Source: an uncultured Clostridia bacterium (GTDB taxonomy: Bacteria; Bacillota; Clostridia; Christensenellales; UBA1242). Taken from it: a stretch of DNA of 64,000 nt. Below are positions 30,772 to 40,571 of this stretch, piece after piece (position 1 is the stretch's first letter; every line of letters starts with the position of its first letter). The notes under the pieces were generated by a model. It did no database searches, was not told where the DNA came from, and saw only the letters and a program-made list of their open reading frames with translations. The stretch lies in the NCBI GenBank assembly GCA_947062475.1, contig CAMSQA010000002.1, positions 48,509 through 112,508 on the forward strand. The letters are read 5' to 3'. The translations under genes and the position numbers were made by a program.

Positions 30772-31788
30772 TTATTTATTTACAATTTTATTTGCAATTG
30801 TTGTGTTTACGATGTTTTCATATTTTGGTGTATATTTATCTTTTGATGCATTGTTTAAAACATTTAAAAGATTATTGAATGATGTTTCAGTCATTACTGG
30901 GTTTGAGCACCAAGCATCAATTGAAAGATATTGAGAAACGGCAATTTCAAGTTCTTCAAGGGTCATACCAGCAAATGATTTTTGCAAAACTTTTGCAGAG
31001 TCTTTATGACTTTGAGTTGAGATGTATTGATAACCTCTATAAACCGCTTTTAAAAACTTTTCTGATTGTTCAGCATTCTTCTTTAAATAACTTTCTCTTG
31101 CGATAAAGCAGGTATATGGAATATATCCAGAAAGGTCACCAACGGCCTTTAAAACATATCCGTTGCCAGCTTTTTGAAGATTGGTTGCAGTTGGTTCGAA
31201 TAAAGAGCAATATTCATTGCCTGAGGTGATAAATTCACTTCCAATGTTTGCAAAAGCAACATCTGTTCTGAGGTTTACTTCTCCTTTTGAAGCATTTGTG
31301 CCAATGGTGAGACCTGCTTTTTCAATGACATATTGAAGGGTCATTGCAGGCATACCTCCTTGTCTTCCGCCAATGATGGTTTTGCCTTTGAGATCATTTA
31401 ACGTGAAGTTATCATTCTGCTCTCTTCCTACAATGAAAGAACCATCTTTTTGTGTAAGTTGACCAAAGACCATTGGTTTATCTTTGACCTCTTCGGCATA
31501 GACAACCTGTTCAGGACCAGCCAAAATGATATCAGCACTTCCACTTATGAGAGTTGTCATTGATGAGTCAGAACCACTTGTGCTTTCAAGAGTTACATTC
31601 AAACCTTCATCTTTGAAATAATCAAGATTGAGTGCGACATAAAGCGGTGCATAGAAGATACTATGAGTGACTTCATTCAGTCTGATTTTATTTTTATCAT
31701 TATTTCCACAGCCTACAAACATGAGTGATGTGCCAAGCACAATCATAAAGCAGACAAGAAACAATGAAAATTTTTTAAATTTATGCAT
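30772..31788 (-). CDS. ABC transporter substrate-binding lipoprotein (NMT1/SsuA-like)
   Basis: A 338-aa lipoprotein: signal peptide with lipobox FVGC (Cys27), then an NMT1/THI5-like periplasmic-binding fold (FYAPLYVALNLDYFKDEGL, GSADIILAGPEQ, LKGKTIIGGRQGG). This family binds thiamine precursors, sulfonates, nitrate or riboflavin; the ligand cannot be told. No permease or ATPase gene is next to it, so it is an orphan binding protein. CCTCC on the plus strand before the start is its ribosome binding site. Confidence 0.85.
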   Translation of the reverse strand: MHKFKKFSLFLVCFMIVLGTSLMFVGCGNNDKNKIRLNEVTHSIFYAPLYVALNLDYFKDEGLNVTLESTSGSDSSMTTLISGSADIILAGPEQVVYAEEVKDKPMVFGQLTQKDGSFIVGREQNDNFTLNDLKGKTIIGGRQGGMPAMTLQYVIEKAGLTIGTNASKGEVNLRTDVAFANIGSEFITSGNEYCSLFEPTATNLQKAGNGYVLKAVGDLSGYIPYTCFIARESYLKKNAEQSEKFLKAVYRGYQYISTQSHKDSAKVLQKSFAGMTLEELEIAVSQYLSIDAWCSNPVMTETSFNNLLNVLNNASKDKYTPKYENIVNTTIANKIVNK

Positions 31789-31942
31789 TTTTCCTCCTTA
31801 CATTAGTCAATTTATGTTTTTTTTGATATGATTGTGAATGATAAATGTCGAAATCATTTTAATTTGTAGTATTTCTAGAAAAAAAATATAAAATCTATGT
31901 TGAATAATCTATCATTTTTTAAAATTAAAATACTTTATTTTT

Positions 31943-31971
31943 TTGACTTTTCAGGTGAAAGTTATTATAAT
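31943..31971 (+). promoter_or_regulatory. rsmD promoter, leaderless geometry
   Basis: TTGACT (31943-31948), 17-nt spacer, TATAAT (31966-31971), followed after 6 nt by the ATG of rsmD. Confidence 0.75.
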
Positions 31972-31977
31972 TTTTAT

Positions 31978-32514
31978 ATGAAAGTTTCTTCAGGTAAATT
32001 TGGCGGTCGAAAACTTGCAGAAAATAAGTTTGATCACATAAGACCAACCGCCGACATAGTTAAACAGGCAATATTCAACAGATTGACAGATGAAGTTGTG
32101 GGGGCAAAGGTTCTTGACCTTTTTTGCGGAACTGGTGCACTTGGAATTGAGGCATTAAGCAGGGGTGCAAGCGAAGTCATATTTGTTGATAAGGACAAAA
32201 GAAGCATAATGCTTACTAATACAAATTTAAAAAGTTTAAACATTCAAGCAAAAACGATTAATGCCGATTTTGAAGTCGCAATTAAAAAACTCAGTGGAAA
32301 TAAATTCGATATTATTATCCTTGACCCTCCTTATAAGGCTGGTCTATATGAAAAAGCACTAAGCAAGATTTTCGAGTTTGATTTGCTTGCTGAAGATGGT
32401 GTGATTGTCTGTGAACATGACAAAACTGCTGTTATAGATTTTTCACCTTTTGAAAAGGAAAGCGAAAAGAAATATGGAATAAAAATTCTCACTTATCTGA
32501 AAAATAAAAAGTGA
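31978..32514 (+). CDS. rsmD: 16S rRNA (guanine966-N2)-methyltransferase RsmD
   Basis: A 178-aa class I methyltransferase: SAM-binding DLFCGTGALGIEALSRGA, catalytic DPPY, and the family opening VSSGKFGGRKL with IRPTAD. RsmD methylates G966 of 16S rRNA. ATG 31978 matches the family N terminus; a frame opening at 31897 would add residues that do not belong. There is no ribosome binding site and the -10 ends 6 nt before the ATG, so the mRNA is probably leaderless. Confidence 0.9.
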   Translation: MKVSSGKFGGRKLAENKFDHIRPTADIVKQAIFNRLTDEVVGAKVLDLFCGTGALGIEALSRGASEVIFVDKDKRSIMLTNTNLKSLNIQAKTINADFEVAIKKLSGNKFDIIILDPPYKAGLYEKALSKIFEFDLLAEDGVIVCEHDKTAVIDFSPFEKESEKKYGIKILTYLKNKK

Positions 32515-32537
32515 TGATTATAAATTAAAAAACCTTA

Positions 32538-32565
32538 TTGACTATTGTTTTGAAAATGATATAAT
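32538..32565 (+). promoter_or_regulatory. Promoter of the 32586 operon
   Basis: TTGACT (32538-32543), 16-nt spacer, TATAAT (32560-32565); AAGGAAGG follows as ribosome binding site. Confidence 0.65.
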
Positions 32566-32585
32566 AATAAGAGAAAAGGAAGGCT

Positions 32586-32879
32586 ATGGTTGAACTGATA
32601 ATTAAAGAAATCAATAAAAATAATCAATTTATCTTACTCGATAATAAGACAGAAGAGGCTTATTTTCTATTTTTTGAATTTTACAATGTTCAACCTGAGC
32701 TAGGCGACAAATTGATTATTTCAAGAGATTTATTAAATCGTTTTTCGCCTTTCTTTGCACAGCCTTACGCTTTTGATGTGCTTGATGAAAAAAGCATAAT
32801 TGGTGACATAAAAGCTCAAGACAAAGCTTGTCTTATAAAAAATAATTGTAAAATCTATTTGATAAGGGTTTATGGTTGA
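32586..32879 (+). CDS. Small unknown protein
   Basis: A 97-aa soluble protein of alternating strands with a short central LGDKLIISRDLL stretch reminiscent of an OB-like or S1-type barrel; no family is recognised. Its TGA shares its last base with the ATG of the next gene (32879), so both are translated together. It has its own promoter at 32538. Confidence 0.7.
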   Translation: MVELIIKEINKNNQFILLDNKTEEAYFLFFEFYNVQPELGDKLIISRDLLNRFSPFFAQPYAFDVLDEKSIIGDIKAQDKACLIKNNCKIYLIRVYG

Positions 32880-34291
32880 TGGATGATTTAAAATATATCA
32901 AAAAACATTATGGAGAGAACTTTGCACATCTGTGCAGAAGTCTTTTTTCAACCATATTGCAAAATGAAGGAATGCTTTCAAAACTGATTTCTGAGTCTTT
33001 TGCACCAAGTAGAGATTTGTATTATGCTGTAATTTCTTGCATACCAGAATTTCAAGAATATATTTACAGCCTTATCGCAATAAAAGATACCCGTAAAGTT
33101 GATAAAGAAAATGTCAAAACACCTGAAGAACTTTTAGATAAAGCGGGATATATATTATATCCAGAATGCAAAAGCAAAGAAGAACTGCTTTCATTTGAAA
33201 AGTATTATGATAAATATGAAAGGCTTTGTTCTTTTAAAGGAGATCGTCTAGAGACTTGTCGGGTGTGGTTTGCAGTAAAAAAGAATGTTGATGAAATTAA
33301 AAGAGGCGATTTTCCTCTTCCAGAGAGGCAGGATGAGTATGGCACAAGTGTAATAAGCATTCAATGCACAAGAAGCAATCTTAGCACTTTGTCGATAAAA
33401 AATCGTTATAATCATAGTGTTGATTTCCCTGATTCCACCTTTGATAACAATCTTGATAATATTATTGAAGGTTTGACAGATTCTTTTATTGTCCACAATA
33501 ACTTAACTTTACTTAGTGGCACTAGTGCTGACTTTGAACTGCTTGGTTTTTCAAGAGCGAATGATGGAAAATTTTATAAAACCAATCTTACAGTAGGTTT
33601 AATAAATTATTGTGAAAAAAATATTGTGATTAATCATGGAAAGGTTGTTGCGTTTGACCAAAGCAGATACCTCTTGATTGATAATTATATTTTGGATTTA
33701 AAGGAGAAAAAGATTTCTCATTATCCAGCAAGACTTTCTGATGCTTTCATTCAAAGCATAGGCAAAATAAAAGAAATTAAGATTATAAAAGATGCTAATG
33801 AAAATAAAATTATAAACATCACTCCAAAAATTGGAAACGATGTCGTGATAATTGCAAATAGAAATAATCAAATTATCAGTTATAAAAATGACAATGCAAC
33901 CTGGATAGGAAGCTTTTTCTTAGGTTTTGCAAAAAAGATTGAAAGTATCGAACTTGAAAATGTTGTAGGTATTGATGGCAATTTCGCAACTAATGCAAAG
34001 AATTTGAACAAATTGTATATACCAAATGTTGAAAAAATAGGAAGGGCATTTTTGCTTAACAATAATAAACTTAAAGTCCTTGATGCACCGAAATTAAAAA
34101 AGTTTAGAGAATATTTTTTGAAGCATAACAATACTTTAGAAGAAATCAATGTGCCAAGTTTGGAGGATATAAGTTATTTTACTCAAAACTTCCCAAATGC
34201 CAAGATCAATTCAAAACCAAAGAATAATCAAAATCCAGATTTGCAAATAGAAGAAACAAAAGAATGCGATAATGGGGCGGAAATTAATTGA
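32879..34291 (+). CDS. Unknown protein with C-terminal leucine-rich-repeat-like strands
   Basis: A 470-aa cytoplasmic protein (no signal peptide). The first ~150 residues are helical; the middle contains GTSVISIQCTRSNLSTLS; the last ~120 residues have repeated short strands (IESIELENVVGID, NLNKLYIPNVEKIG, KLKVLDAPKLKKF, LEEINVPSLEDI), a BspA-type LRR_5 pattern. No function is assigned. ATG 32879 overlaps the upstream stop by one base; a TTG at 32876 is also possible. A terminator follows. Confidence 0.7.
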   Translation: MDDLKYIKKHYGENFAHLCRSLFSTILQNEGMLSKLISESFAPSRDLYYAVISCIPEFQEYIYSLIAIKDTRKVDKENVKTPEELLDKAGYILYPECKSKEELLSFEKYYDKYERLCSFKGDRLETCRVWFAVKKNVDEIKRGDFPLPERQDEYGTSVISIQCTRSNLSTLSIKNRYNHSVDFPDSTFDNNLDNIIEGLTDSFIVHNNLTLLSGTSADFELLGFSRANDGKFYKTNLTVGLINYCEKNIVINHGKVVAFDQSRYLLIDNYILDLKEKKISHYPARLSDAFIQSIGKIKEIKIIKDANENKIINITPKIGNDVVIIANRNNQIISYKNDNATWIGSFFLGFAKKIESIELENVVGIDGNFATNAKNLNKLYIPNVEKIGRAFLLNNNKLKVLDAPKLKKFREYFLKHNNTLEEINVPSLEDISYFTQNFPNAKINSKPKNNQNPDLQIEETKECDNGAEIN

Positions 34292-34330
34292 ATTTGTTTA
34301 TCTTCAATTTAAGTATTTTTCAGAACAAAA

Positions 34331-34356
34331 AAAGATGGGAAATTCCATCTTTTTTA
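34331..34356. terminator. Bidirectional terminator
   Basis: AAAGATGG/CCATCTTT (34331-34338, 34345-34352) with flanking A- and T-runs between convergent genes. Confidence 0.8.
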
Positions 34357-34374
34357 ATTAATATTAAATGCATT

Positions 34375-35103
34375 TTAAATTACAGGTTCAAAATTCTCAA
34401 ATATTACATTATCGCAATGTTTGACCACCTTTAAATACTCACTTTGACTTGTGATTGACCAAGCAAGAAGTGGAAGATCTTTATATTTTTGGGTAAATCT
34501 ATTTGGAAGTCTTTTTGCCTCATAACTTATGAAGTTTGGGTGACTGACACGTTTATTTAACATCATTCTTTTAAGGGCATATTTTTTGAAAAAAGCAAGT
34601 TTCATATCTCTGAAATAGCTTGAGAGTTGACCTCTTGGAATTTCTGGAGCATGCTTATAAAAATATTCAAGCACAAAAGGATTGAAGGACTGGATGGCAA
34701 ATTCACCCTTATAATTGCTTAAAAGTTCCAGCACTCCCTTTTCAAGATTACCAACTTTTCCTTCATTTTTGATTTCGATAAGAAGAGGGACTCTTCCGTC
34801 AACAAACTGAAGGACTTCTTCAAATGTAGGTATTTTTTCATTGCTTCCTTTTAAAGAGAGATATTTTAAATCTTCTTTATTGAGAAATTTTAAATATCCA
34901 TCGTTATCTGTAAGGCGTGAAAGACTATCGTCATGAAAAACGACAATTGTTCCGTCAGCGATAATTTGAACATCAAGTTCGATAGGATATCCGCTTTCGA
35001 TAGCTTTTGCAAAAGCAGTTAAAGAATTTTCAGGTATGGTTGCACTATGCAAGCCTCTATGAGCAATTGGTTGTTGGACCAACCAAGAATTGAATAAATC
35101 CAT
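34375..35103 (-). CDS. Glycerophosphodiester phosphodiesterase
   Basis: A 242-aa GDPD-family enzyme: HRGLHSATIPENS at 15-27, ELDVQIIADG and FHDDSLSRLTD carry the metal and catalytic residues (His15, Glu42, Asp44, His57). It hydrolyses glycerophosphodiesters to glycerol-3-phosphate and an alcohol. No signal peptide is present, so it is cytoplasmic, like UgpQ. It is a single gene; no ugp transport genes are near. Confidence 0.9.
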   Translation of the reverse strand: MDLFNSWLVQQPIAHRGLHSATIPENSLTAFAKAIESGYPIELDVQIIADGTIVVFHDDSLSRLTDNDGYLKFLNKEDLKYLSLKGSNEKIPTFEEVLQFVDGRVPLLIEIKNEGKVGNLEKGVLELLSNYKGEFAIQSFNPFVLEYFYKHAPEIPRGQLSSYFRDMKLAFFKKYALKRMMLNKRVSHPNFISYEAKRLPNRFTQKYKDLPLLAWSITSQSEYLKVVKHCDNVIFENFEPVI

Positions 35104-35239
35104 TAAAACCTCGTTTATATATAATATTAGTGTTTTTTATATTTTAACATAATATTTTAATAAAATAAAGTGTTTTTTCAATTATTTTTGATTAATACAG
35201 ACAAAATTAAATATTATTTTTATTAAATATTAAAAAAGT

Positions 35240-35268
35240 TTGAATTTTTTTTTGATATTTGATATAAT
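35240..35268 (+). promoter_or_regulatory. lepA promoter, leaderless geometry
   Basis: TTGAAT (35240-35245), 17-nt spacer, TATAAT (35263-35268), then 6 nt before the lepA ATG. Confidence 0.7.
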
Positions 35269-35274
35269 TTCTGC

Positions 35275-37080
35275 ATGGAAAGATTGAAAAAAGTAAGAAA
35301 TTTTTGTATTGTAGCACATATTGATCATGGCAAATCAACACTTGCTGATAGACTTATTGAAAAAACAGGCACTCTTGAAAAACGTGACATGCAAGAGCAG
35401 CTTTTAGATAGTATGGATCTTGAAAGAGAAAAAGGTATTACAATTAAGCTTACTCCAACACGAATGAATTATAGTTTTGAAGGTGAAGATTATATTTTAA
35501 ACCTCATTGATACTCCTGGACATGTAGATTTCACATATGAAGTTTCACGTTCGCTGGCAGCTTGTGAGGGGGCAATCCTTATCGTTGATGCTTCACAAGG
35601 TGTTGAAGCTCAAACGCTTGCAAATGCATATCTTGCCATTGACAACAATCTTGAAATTTTGCCAGTAATAAACAAGATTGATCTTCCTTCTGCAAGACCT
35701 GAAGAGGTAAAAAAAGAAATTGAAGATGTGGTTGGCGTTCCTGCAATGCATGCACCATGTATTTCGGCAAAAGATGGAACAAACATAGATGATGTTTTGC
35801 AGATGATTGTAAAAGAATTTCCTTGCCCAAAAGGTGATGACAATAAGCCTCTTAAATGCTTAATATTTGATAGTTATTATGATAATTTTAAAGGTGCAAT
35901 TTGTCTTATTCGCGTTTTTGATGGCGAGGTTAGGGTTGGGGATAAAATTAAAATGATGCAAACAGGCAAAATCTATGATGTCACAGAAGTAGGTGTCTTT
36001 GTGCCTTTTGCAAAATCTACTGAAGTGCTTAGTTCTGGCGATGTTGGCTATCTTGCCTGTTCAATCAAAACAATCAGTGATGTTGCTGTAGGTGATACTG
36101 TCACAAGTGCAATAAATCCTACGGCTCAACCGCTTTCTGGCTACAAAAAAGTTCAGCCTGTTGTTTTTTGTGGCATTTTTCCTGTAGACGGGGCGAAATA
36201 TAACGAGCTTAAAGAAAGTCTTGAAAAACTTAAATTGAATGACGCCTCACTGGAATTTCAACCTGAAGTTTCTCAAGCACTTGGTTATGGTTTTAGATGC
36301 GGATTTCTTGGACTTTTGCATCTGGAAATAATCACTGAGAGGCTAGAACGAGAGTTTAATCTTGATATCATCACTACTGCACCTTCGGTGTTTTATCATG
36401 TTTATAAAACTGATGGAGATATGCTTGAACTTTCAAATCCCTCATCTTTGCCAAGTGCGGTTGAGATTGAGTATATTGAAGAACCAATTGTAAAGGCAAG
36501 TATTTTTGCTCCACCTCAGTATGTTGGGGCAATAATGGAGCTTTGTCAGGAAAAGAGGGGGATTTATAAAGATTTATCATATATAGATGAAAACAGAGTC
36601 AAAATAAGTTATGTTTTGCCACTTGGCGAAATTATCTATGATTTCTTTGATAGTTTGAAATCAAGGACAAAAGGCTATGCAAGTTTTGACTATGAAATTG
36701 CAGGTTATGAGAGGAGTGAACTTGTCAAAGTTGACATTCTTTTGAATGGCGAAAGATGTGATGCTCTTTCAATAATAGTTCATAAAGATAAGGCCTATAC
36801 TCGTGGAAGAGCACTCACAGAAAAACTTAAAAAAATAATACCACGTCAGCTTTTTGAAGTGCCTATTCAGGCGGCGATTGGCGGTAAAATTATTGCAAGA
36901 GAGACCATTTCAGCAATGCGAAAGGATGTGCTTGCAAAATGCTATGGCGGCGATATAACAAGAAAACGTAAACTTCTTGAAAAGCAAAAAGAGGGTAAAA
37001 AGCGTATGCGAAAGATTGGTTCTGTGGAAATTCCATCAGAAGCATTTATGTCAATATTAAAACTTGATGGTGAAGAATAA
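35275..37080 (+). CDS. lepA: Elongation factor 4 (LepA)
   Basis: A 601-aa translational GTPase of full family length: G1 [14 protein letters not shown], switch region KGITIK, G3 DTPGH, G4 NKID, and the LepA-specific C-terminal domain ([20 protein letters not shown]). LepA back-translocates or aids ribosome assembly under stress. No ribosome binding site lies before ATG 35275; the -10 is 6 nt away, so it is probably leaderless. Its TAA overlaps the ATG of hemW by one base. Confidence 0.96.
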   Translation: MERLKKVRNFCIVAHIDHGKSTLADRLIEKTGTLEKRDMQEQLLDSMDLEREKGITIKLTPTRMNYSFEGEDYILNLIDTPGHVDFTYEVSRSLAACEGAILIVDASQGVEAQTLANAYLAIDNNLEILPVINKIDLPSARPEEVKKEIEDVVGVPAMHAPCISAKDGTNIDDVLQMIVKEFPCPKGDDNKPLKCLIFDSYYDNFKGAICLIRVFDGEVRVGDKIKMMQTGKIYDVTEVGVFVPFAKSTEVLSSGDVGYLACSIKTISDVAVGDTVTSAINPTAQPLSGYKKVQPVVFCGIFPVDGAKYNELKESLEKLKLNDASLEFQPEVSQALGYGFRCGFLGLLHLEIITERLEREFNLDIITTAPSVFYHVYKTDGDMLELSNPSSLPSAVEIEYIEEPIVKASIFAPPQYVGAIMELCQEKRGIYKDLSYIDENRVKISYVLPLGEIIYDFFDSLKSRTKGYASFDYEIAGYERSELVKVDILLNGERCDALSIIVHKDKAYTRGRALTEKLKKIIPRQLFEVPIQAAIGGKIIARETISAMRKDVLAKCYGGDITRKRKLLEKQKEGKKRMRKIGSVEIPSEAFMSILKLDGEE

Positions 37081-38198
37081 TGCTTGGCGTTTATATTCAC
37101 ATTCCTTTTTGTCAGCAAAAATGTGCATATTGTGCTTTTGCTTCCTTTGTGACCGACGAAAAAGAAAGAGAAAGATATATAAAAAAATTAATTTTTGATA
37201 TAAACAATTTTCATTTGTTATATCCCCAAAAGCGATATAGAAAAATTGACACCATTTATATTGGTGGCGGCACACCAAGTCTTTTATCGATAAAACAACT
37301 TGAAAAGATAATTCAAGCTGTGAAAGAAAATTTTAATTTAGCAGAGGATTATGAATTTACAATTGAGTGCAATCCAAATTCGATTGATGAAGAAAAGCTT
37401 AAATTTTATAAACAATGTGGGATAAATCGTCTATCAATCGGTGTGCAAAGTCTTGATGATGATCAGTTAAAGTTTGCAGGACGTCTGCATAATGGTGATT
37501 GTGCAATGAAGGCAATAGAAATGGCAGGAAAATATTTTGATAATATTTCTTGTGATGTTTTGATTGGGCTTTTAGGCATGAATAAAGACAAATATATTAT
37601 GCAAATTGAAAAGCTTATTTCGAATGGTGTTAAGCATATTTCAGCTTATATGCTTCAAATTGAAAAAGGCACTCTTATTGAAAAAATTGTGAAAGAAAAA
37701 AGAGTGACTTTGCCTTTGGATGAAGATTGCATTGAAGTTTATGATAGGACGGCAAAGTTTTTAGCCGAAAATGCATTTTATCAATATGAAGTGTCAAATT
37801 TTGCAATAAATGGCTATGAAAGCAAACATAACTTAAAATATTGGACTGGTGAGGAGTATGTGGGCTTTGGGCTGTCAGCGCACAGCTATCTTGGTGGCAA
37901 AAGGATCTCTTGCGCTGACAGGTTGGACTTGTATTATAAAGATGAAGGTGAATTTTCTGAAGAACTTAGCAATAAAGAATTGATAGAAGAACATATAATG
38001 CTTGGACTTCGTTGTAAAATAGGGATTAATAAAAACTATTTGCTTGAAAAAGGTTATGACATAACAAAAAATTCATATTTGCAAGATTTTATTGAAAAAG
38101 AAATCATTATTACACAAAAAGATGACAATATATTAAAATTAAATCCCCAATATTATGGCGTCAACAATTTTATTATTACATCACTTCTTCCTAAATAA
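37080..38198 (+). CDS. hemW: Radical SAM heme chaperone HemW
   Basis: A 372-aa radical SAM protein: FCQQKCAYC (Cys11, Cys15, Cys18) binds the 4Fe-4S cluster, then GGGTPS, ECNP and GVQSLDD, all HemW features. The fourth cysteine lost in HemN-type enzymes versus HemW cannot be judged by eye, but length and lepA linkage favour HemW. It inserts heme in other bacteria. It overlaps lepA by one base, an arrangement known in many Bacillota. Confidence 0.9.
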   Translation: MLGVYIHIPFCQQKCAYCAFASFVTDEKERERYIKKLIFDINNFHLLYPQKRYRKIDTIYIGGGTPSLLSIKQLEKIIQAVKENFNLAEDYEFTIECNPNSIDEEKLKFYKQCGINRLSIGVQSLDDDQLKFAGRLHNGDCAMKAIEMAGKYFDNISCDVLIGLLGMNKDKYIMQIEKLISNGVKHISAYMLQIEKGTLIEKIVKEKRVTLPLDEDCIEVYDRTAKFLAENAFYQYEVSNFAINGYESKHNLKYWTGEEYVGFGLSAHSYLGGKRISCADRLDLYYKDEGEFSEELSNKELIEEHIMLGLRCKIGINKNYLLEKGYDITKNSYLQDFIEKEIIITQKDDNILKLNPQYYGVNNFIITSLLPK

Positions 38199-38226
38199 AA
38201 AAAATAATCAAATATCACAAAAACAC

Positions 38227-38285
38227 TTGCAAAAAGTTTTCATTTGTGCTATTATGAAGATTGTAAAGTAAAAATGCTTTACAAT
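38227..38285 (+). promoter_or_regulatory. ylxM-ffh promoter followed by a 5'-end hairpin
   Basis: TTGCAA (38227-38232), 17-nt spacer, TATTAT (38250-38255). ATTGTAAAG/CTTTACAAT (38260-38268, 38277-38285) forms a hairpin at about the transcript 5' end, with an unused ATG in its loop. Confidence 0.6.
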
Positions 38286-38291
38286 AAAATT

Positions 38292-38576
38292 ATGAAAGTA
38301 GAAGAAAATATTATTTTGGCAGAACTTTTTGATGCGTATGGCGTTTTGCTTAGTGAAGGTCAGAGGAAGATACTTTCAAGTTATCTTTATGATGATTTGA
38401 CTTTAAGTGAAATTGCTGAAAATCTTTCAGTTTCGCGTCAGGCAGTTTTAGACAGTGTTTCAAAAGCTGAAAAAAAATTGTTTGCTTATGAAGAAAAACT
38501 TGGTTTTAATAAAAAGATAAAATCTTTAGAAAAAGAAAATGAAAGTTTAATAAACAAATTAAAAGAAAAAAATTAA
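38292..38576 (+). CDS. ylxM: YlxM-like helix-turn-helix protein (SRP-associated)
   Basis: A 94-aa YlxM/p13 protein with a sigma-like HTH (TLSEIAENLSVSRQAV, about 43-58) and a coiled-coil C terminus rich in Lys and Glu. YlxM is almost always encoded next to ffh and binds SRP components. ATG 38292 (MKVEEN) aligns with the family start; ATG 38274 lies in the hairpin loop. It is 40 nt before ffh, so it is cotranscribed. Confidence 0.87.
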   Translation: MKVEENIILAELFDAYGVLLSEGQRKILSSYLYDDLTLSEIAENLSVSRQAVLDSVSKAEKKLFAYEEKLGFNKKIKSLEKENESLINKLKEKN

Positions 38577-38616
38577 AAACAAAAAGTTTAAAAATCTACT
38601 TTAAAGGAGGGAAACA

Positions 38617-39927
38617 ATGGCACTTTTTTCATCATTATCAGAAAAATTTAACCATATATTCTCCAAATTGACTAAAAAGGGAAGGCTTACCGAGCTTGAA
38701 ATTAAAGAGGCGATGCGTGAAGTGCGTATTGCACTTTTGGAAGCTGATGTCAACTATATGGTTGCAAAGGATTTTGTCAAATCTGTTTCTGAAAAGGCAG
38801 TAGGAGACGAAGTTTTGAAAAGCTTGACACCTGCACAACAAGTCATCAAAATTGTAAGAGATGAGCTTACAGAACTTATGAGTTCAACTCAGCAAAAGCT
38901 TGCAGTTTCTCCTTCACCACCAACAATCATCATGATGTGTGGTCTGCAAGGTGCAGGAAAAACTACTATGTGTGCTAAACTTGCGGCACATCTCAAAAAA
39001 TCAGGCAAGAAAATTCTTCTTGTTGCCTGCGATATTTACAGACCTGCAGCAATAAACCAGCTTCAAGTAGTTGGCAAGCAGGCTGGGGTGGAAGTTTTTG
39101 AAAGAGGCACTCAAAGTCCTGTAAAAACCGCAAAACAGGCAGTTGACCATGCACTTAAGCAGGGCTATGACACAGTTATAATCGATACAGCAGGTCGACT
39201 TCATATCAATGAAGAACTTATGAAAGAACTTCAAGATATCAAGAAAGAAGTCAAACCTAGTGAAATCTTGCTTGTTGTTGACTCTATGACAGGTCAAGAC
39301 GCGGTGACGGTGGCTCAGTCATTTAATAATGACCTTGATGTGACAGGAGTAATTCTTACAAAACTTGATGGTGACACTCGCGGTGGTGCTGCACTTTCTA
39401 TCAAGGCTATCACAGGCAAACCAATTAAGTTTACTGGTGTTGGTGAAAAAATCGGGGATATTGAGCCATTCTATCCTGATCGAATCGCAAGCAGGATTTT
39501 GGGGATGGGCGATGTGCTTTCTCTTATTGAAAAGGCACAAGAAGCTGTTTCTGAAGAGGAAGCAAAAGCTCTTGAAAAGAAATTTAGAGAAAACTCATTC
39601 ACTTTTGATGATTATCTTGTTCAACTTGAAAGCATCAAAAAAATGGGCAATATCAAAGACCTATTGGGTATGATTCCTGGAATTGGCGGTAAGATAAAAA
39701 ATCTTGACATTGATGAGAATCAGATGATTGTAAATAAAGCAATTATTCAATCTATGACACCAAAGGAAAGAAGAAATCCTGACATCATCAAAGCAAGTCG
39801 CCGTCAAAGAATAGCAAATGGCAGTGGGACTTCGATCCAACAGGTCAATCAACTTCTCAAATCTTTTGAGCAATCAAAAGAGATGATGAAACAACTCAAA
39901 AATGGCAAATTTAGAAATATGTTTTAA
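38617..39927 (+). CDS. ffh: Signal recognition particle protein Ffh
   Basis: A 436-aa SRP54: N domain, GTPase with GLQGAGKTT, DTAGR, TKLDGD, and a C-terminal M domain with MTPKERRNP and RRQRIANGSGT. It binds SRP RNA and signal sequences and delivers ribosomes to the membrane. AAAGGAGG precedes ATG 38617. It opens the ffh-rpsP-khpA-rimM-trmD block, a conserved Bacillota order. No SRP RNA gene is seen here. Confidence 0.97.
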   Translation: MALFSSLSEKFNHIFSKLTKKGRLTELEIKEAMREVRIALLEADVNYMVAKDFVKSVSEKAVGDEVLKSLTPAQQVIKIVRDELTELMSSTQQKLAVSPSPPTIIMMCGLQGAGKTTMCAKLAAHLKKSGKKILLVACDIYRPAAINQLQVVGKQAGVEVFERGTQSPVKTAKQAVDHALKQGYDTVIIDTAGRLHINEELMKELQDIKKEVKPSEILLVVDSMTGQDAVTVAQSFNNDLDVTGVILTKLDGDTRGGAALSIKAITGKPIKFTGVGEKIGDIEPFYPDRIASRILGMGDVLSLIEKAQEAVSEEEAKALEKKFRENSFTFDDYLVQLESIKKMGNIKDLLGMIPGIGGKIKNLDIDENQMIVNKAIIQSMTPKERRNPDIIKASRRQRIANGSGTSIQQVNQLLKSFEQSKEMMKQLKNGKFRNMF

Positions 39928-40076
39928 TTTGCAAACAAACATGGTATAACATTGCTGATTTATGAGAAATTTAATAAAAAATGCAAAAAAATCATAAAAA
40001 TAAGCAAAAATTTGCAGAATTTATTAAATTATCTTCAAATTAAGCGATTTTATATAAATATTTTAAGGAGGAAAAC

Positions 40077-40325
40077 ATGGCAGTAAAAATCAGACTTACA
40101 AGAATGGGAGACAAAAAAGCACCTTTCTATAGAGTTATCGTTGCTGATTCAAGAGCACCAAGAGATGGTAAATTCATCGATATTATCGGGACTTACAATC
40201 CACTTACTAATCCAGCTGAAATCAAAATCGATAGCGAAAAAGCTAAAACTTGGCTCAAAAATGGCGCAACTCCAACTGAAACAGCAAAACAACTTCTTGT
40301 AAAAAGTGGCGTTATTGAAAAATAA
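40077..40325 (+). CDS. rpsP: 30S ribosomal protein S16
   Basis: An 82-aa protein with the S16 opening [20 protein letters not shown] and the later GTYNPL motif, typical length. AAGGAGG precedes the ATG. The 150 nt before it are A/T-rich and may hold a further promoter, but none is clear. Confidence 0.97.
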   Translation: MAVKIRLTRMGDKKAPFYRVIVADSRAPRDGKFIDIIGTYNPLTNPAEIKIDSEKAKTWLKNGATPTETAKQLLVKSGVIEK

Positions 40326-40334
40326 AGGAGAATT

Positions 40335-40571
40335 ATGAAAGACATAGTTGAATATATCGTAAAATGCCTTGTAATAAATAAAGACAGTGTCAGCGTTCGT
40401 CAAACTGAAGATAATGATGAAATTGTTCTTCATGTGACTGTTGCTGATGACGATATGGGACGAGTAATCGGACGTAAAGGAAAAATTGCTTCAAGCATCA
40501 GAGCAATTGTTAAATCAATCTCTTCAAGAGAAAACAAAAAAGTTTTTGTAAAGTTTGGAGAAAACGAGTGA
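40335..40571 (+). CDS. khpA: KH-domain RNA-binding protein KhpA
   Basis: A 78-aa protein with one KH domain; the GRVIGRKGKIASSIR loop (GxxG) is the RNA-binding motif. KhpA with KhpB binds many RNAs and affects cell division in Bacillota. It lies 9 nt after rpsP and overlaps rimM by 4 nt (GTGA), an arrangement usual in this operon. Confidence 0.95.
   Translation: MKDIVEYIVKCLVINKDSVSVRQTEDNDEIVLHVTVADDDMGRVIGRKGKIASSIRAIVKSISSRENKKVFVKFGENE

Noticed and set aside
30743-30934. Plus-strand frame overlapping the end of the substrate-binding protein gene
   Set aside because: It begins inside a terminator and runs antisense to a clear lipoprotein gene.
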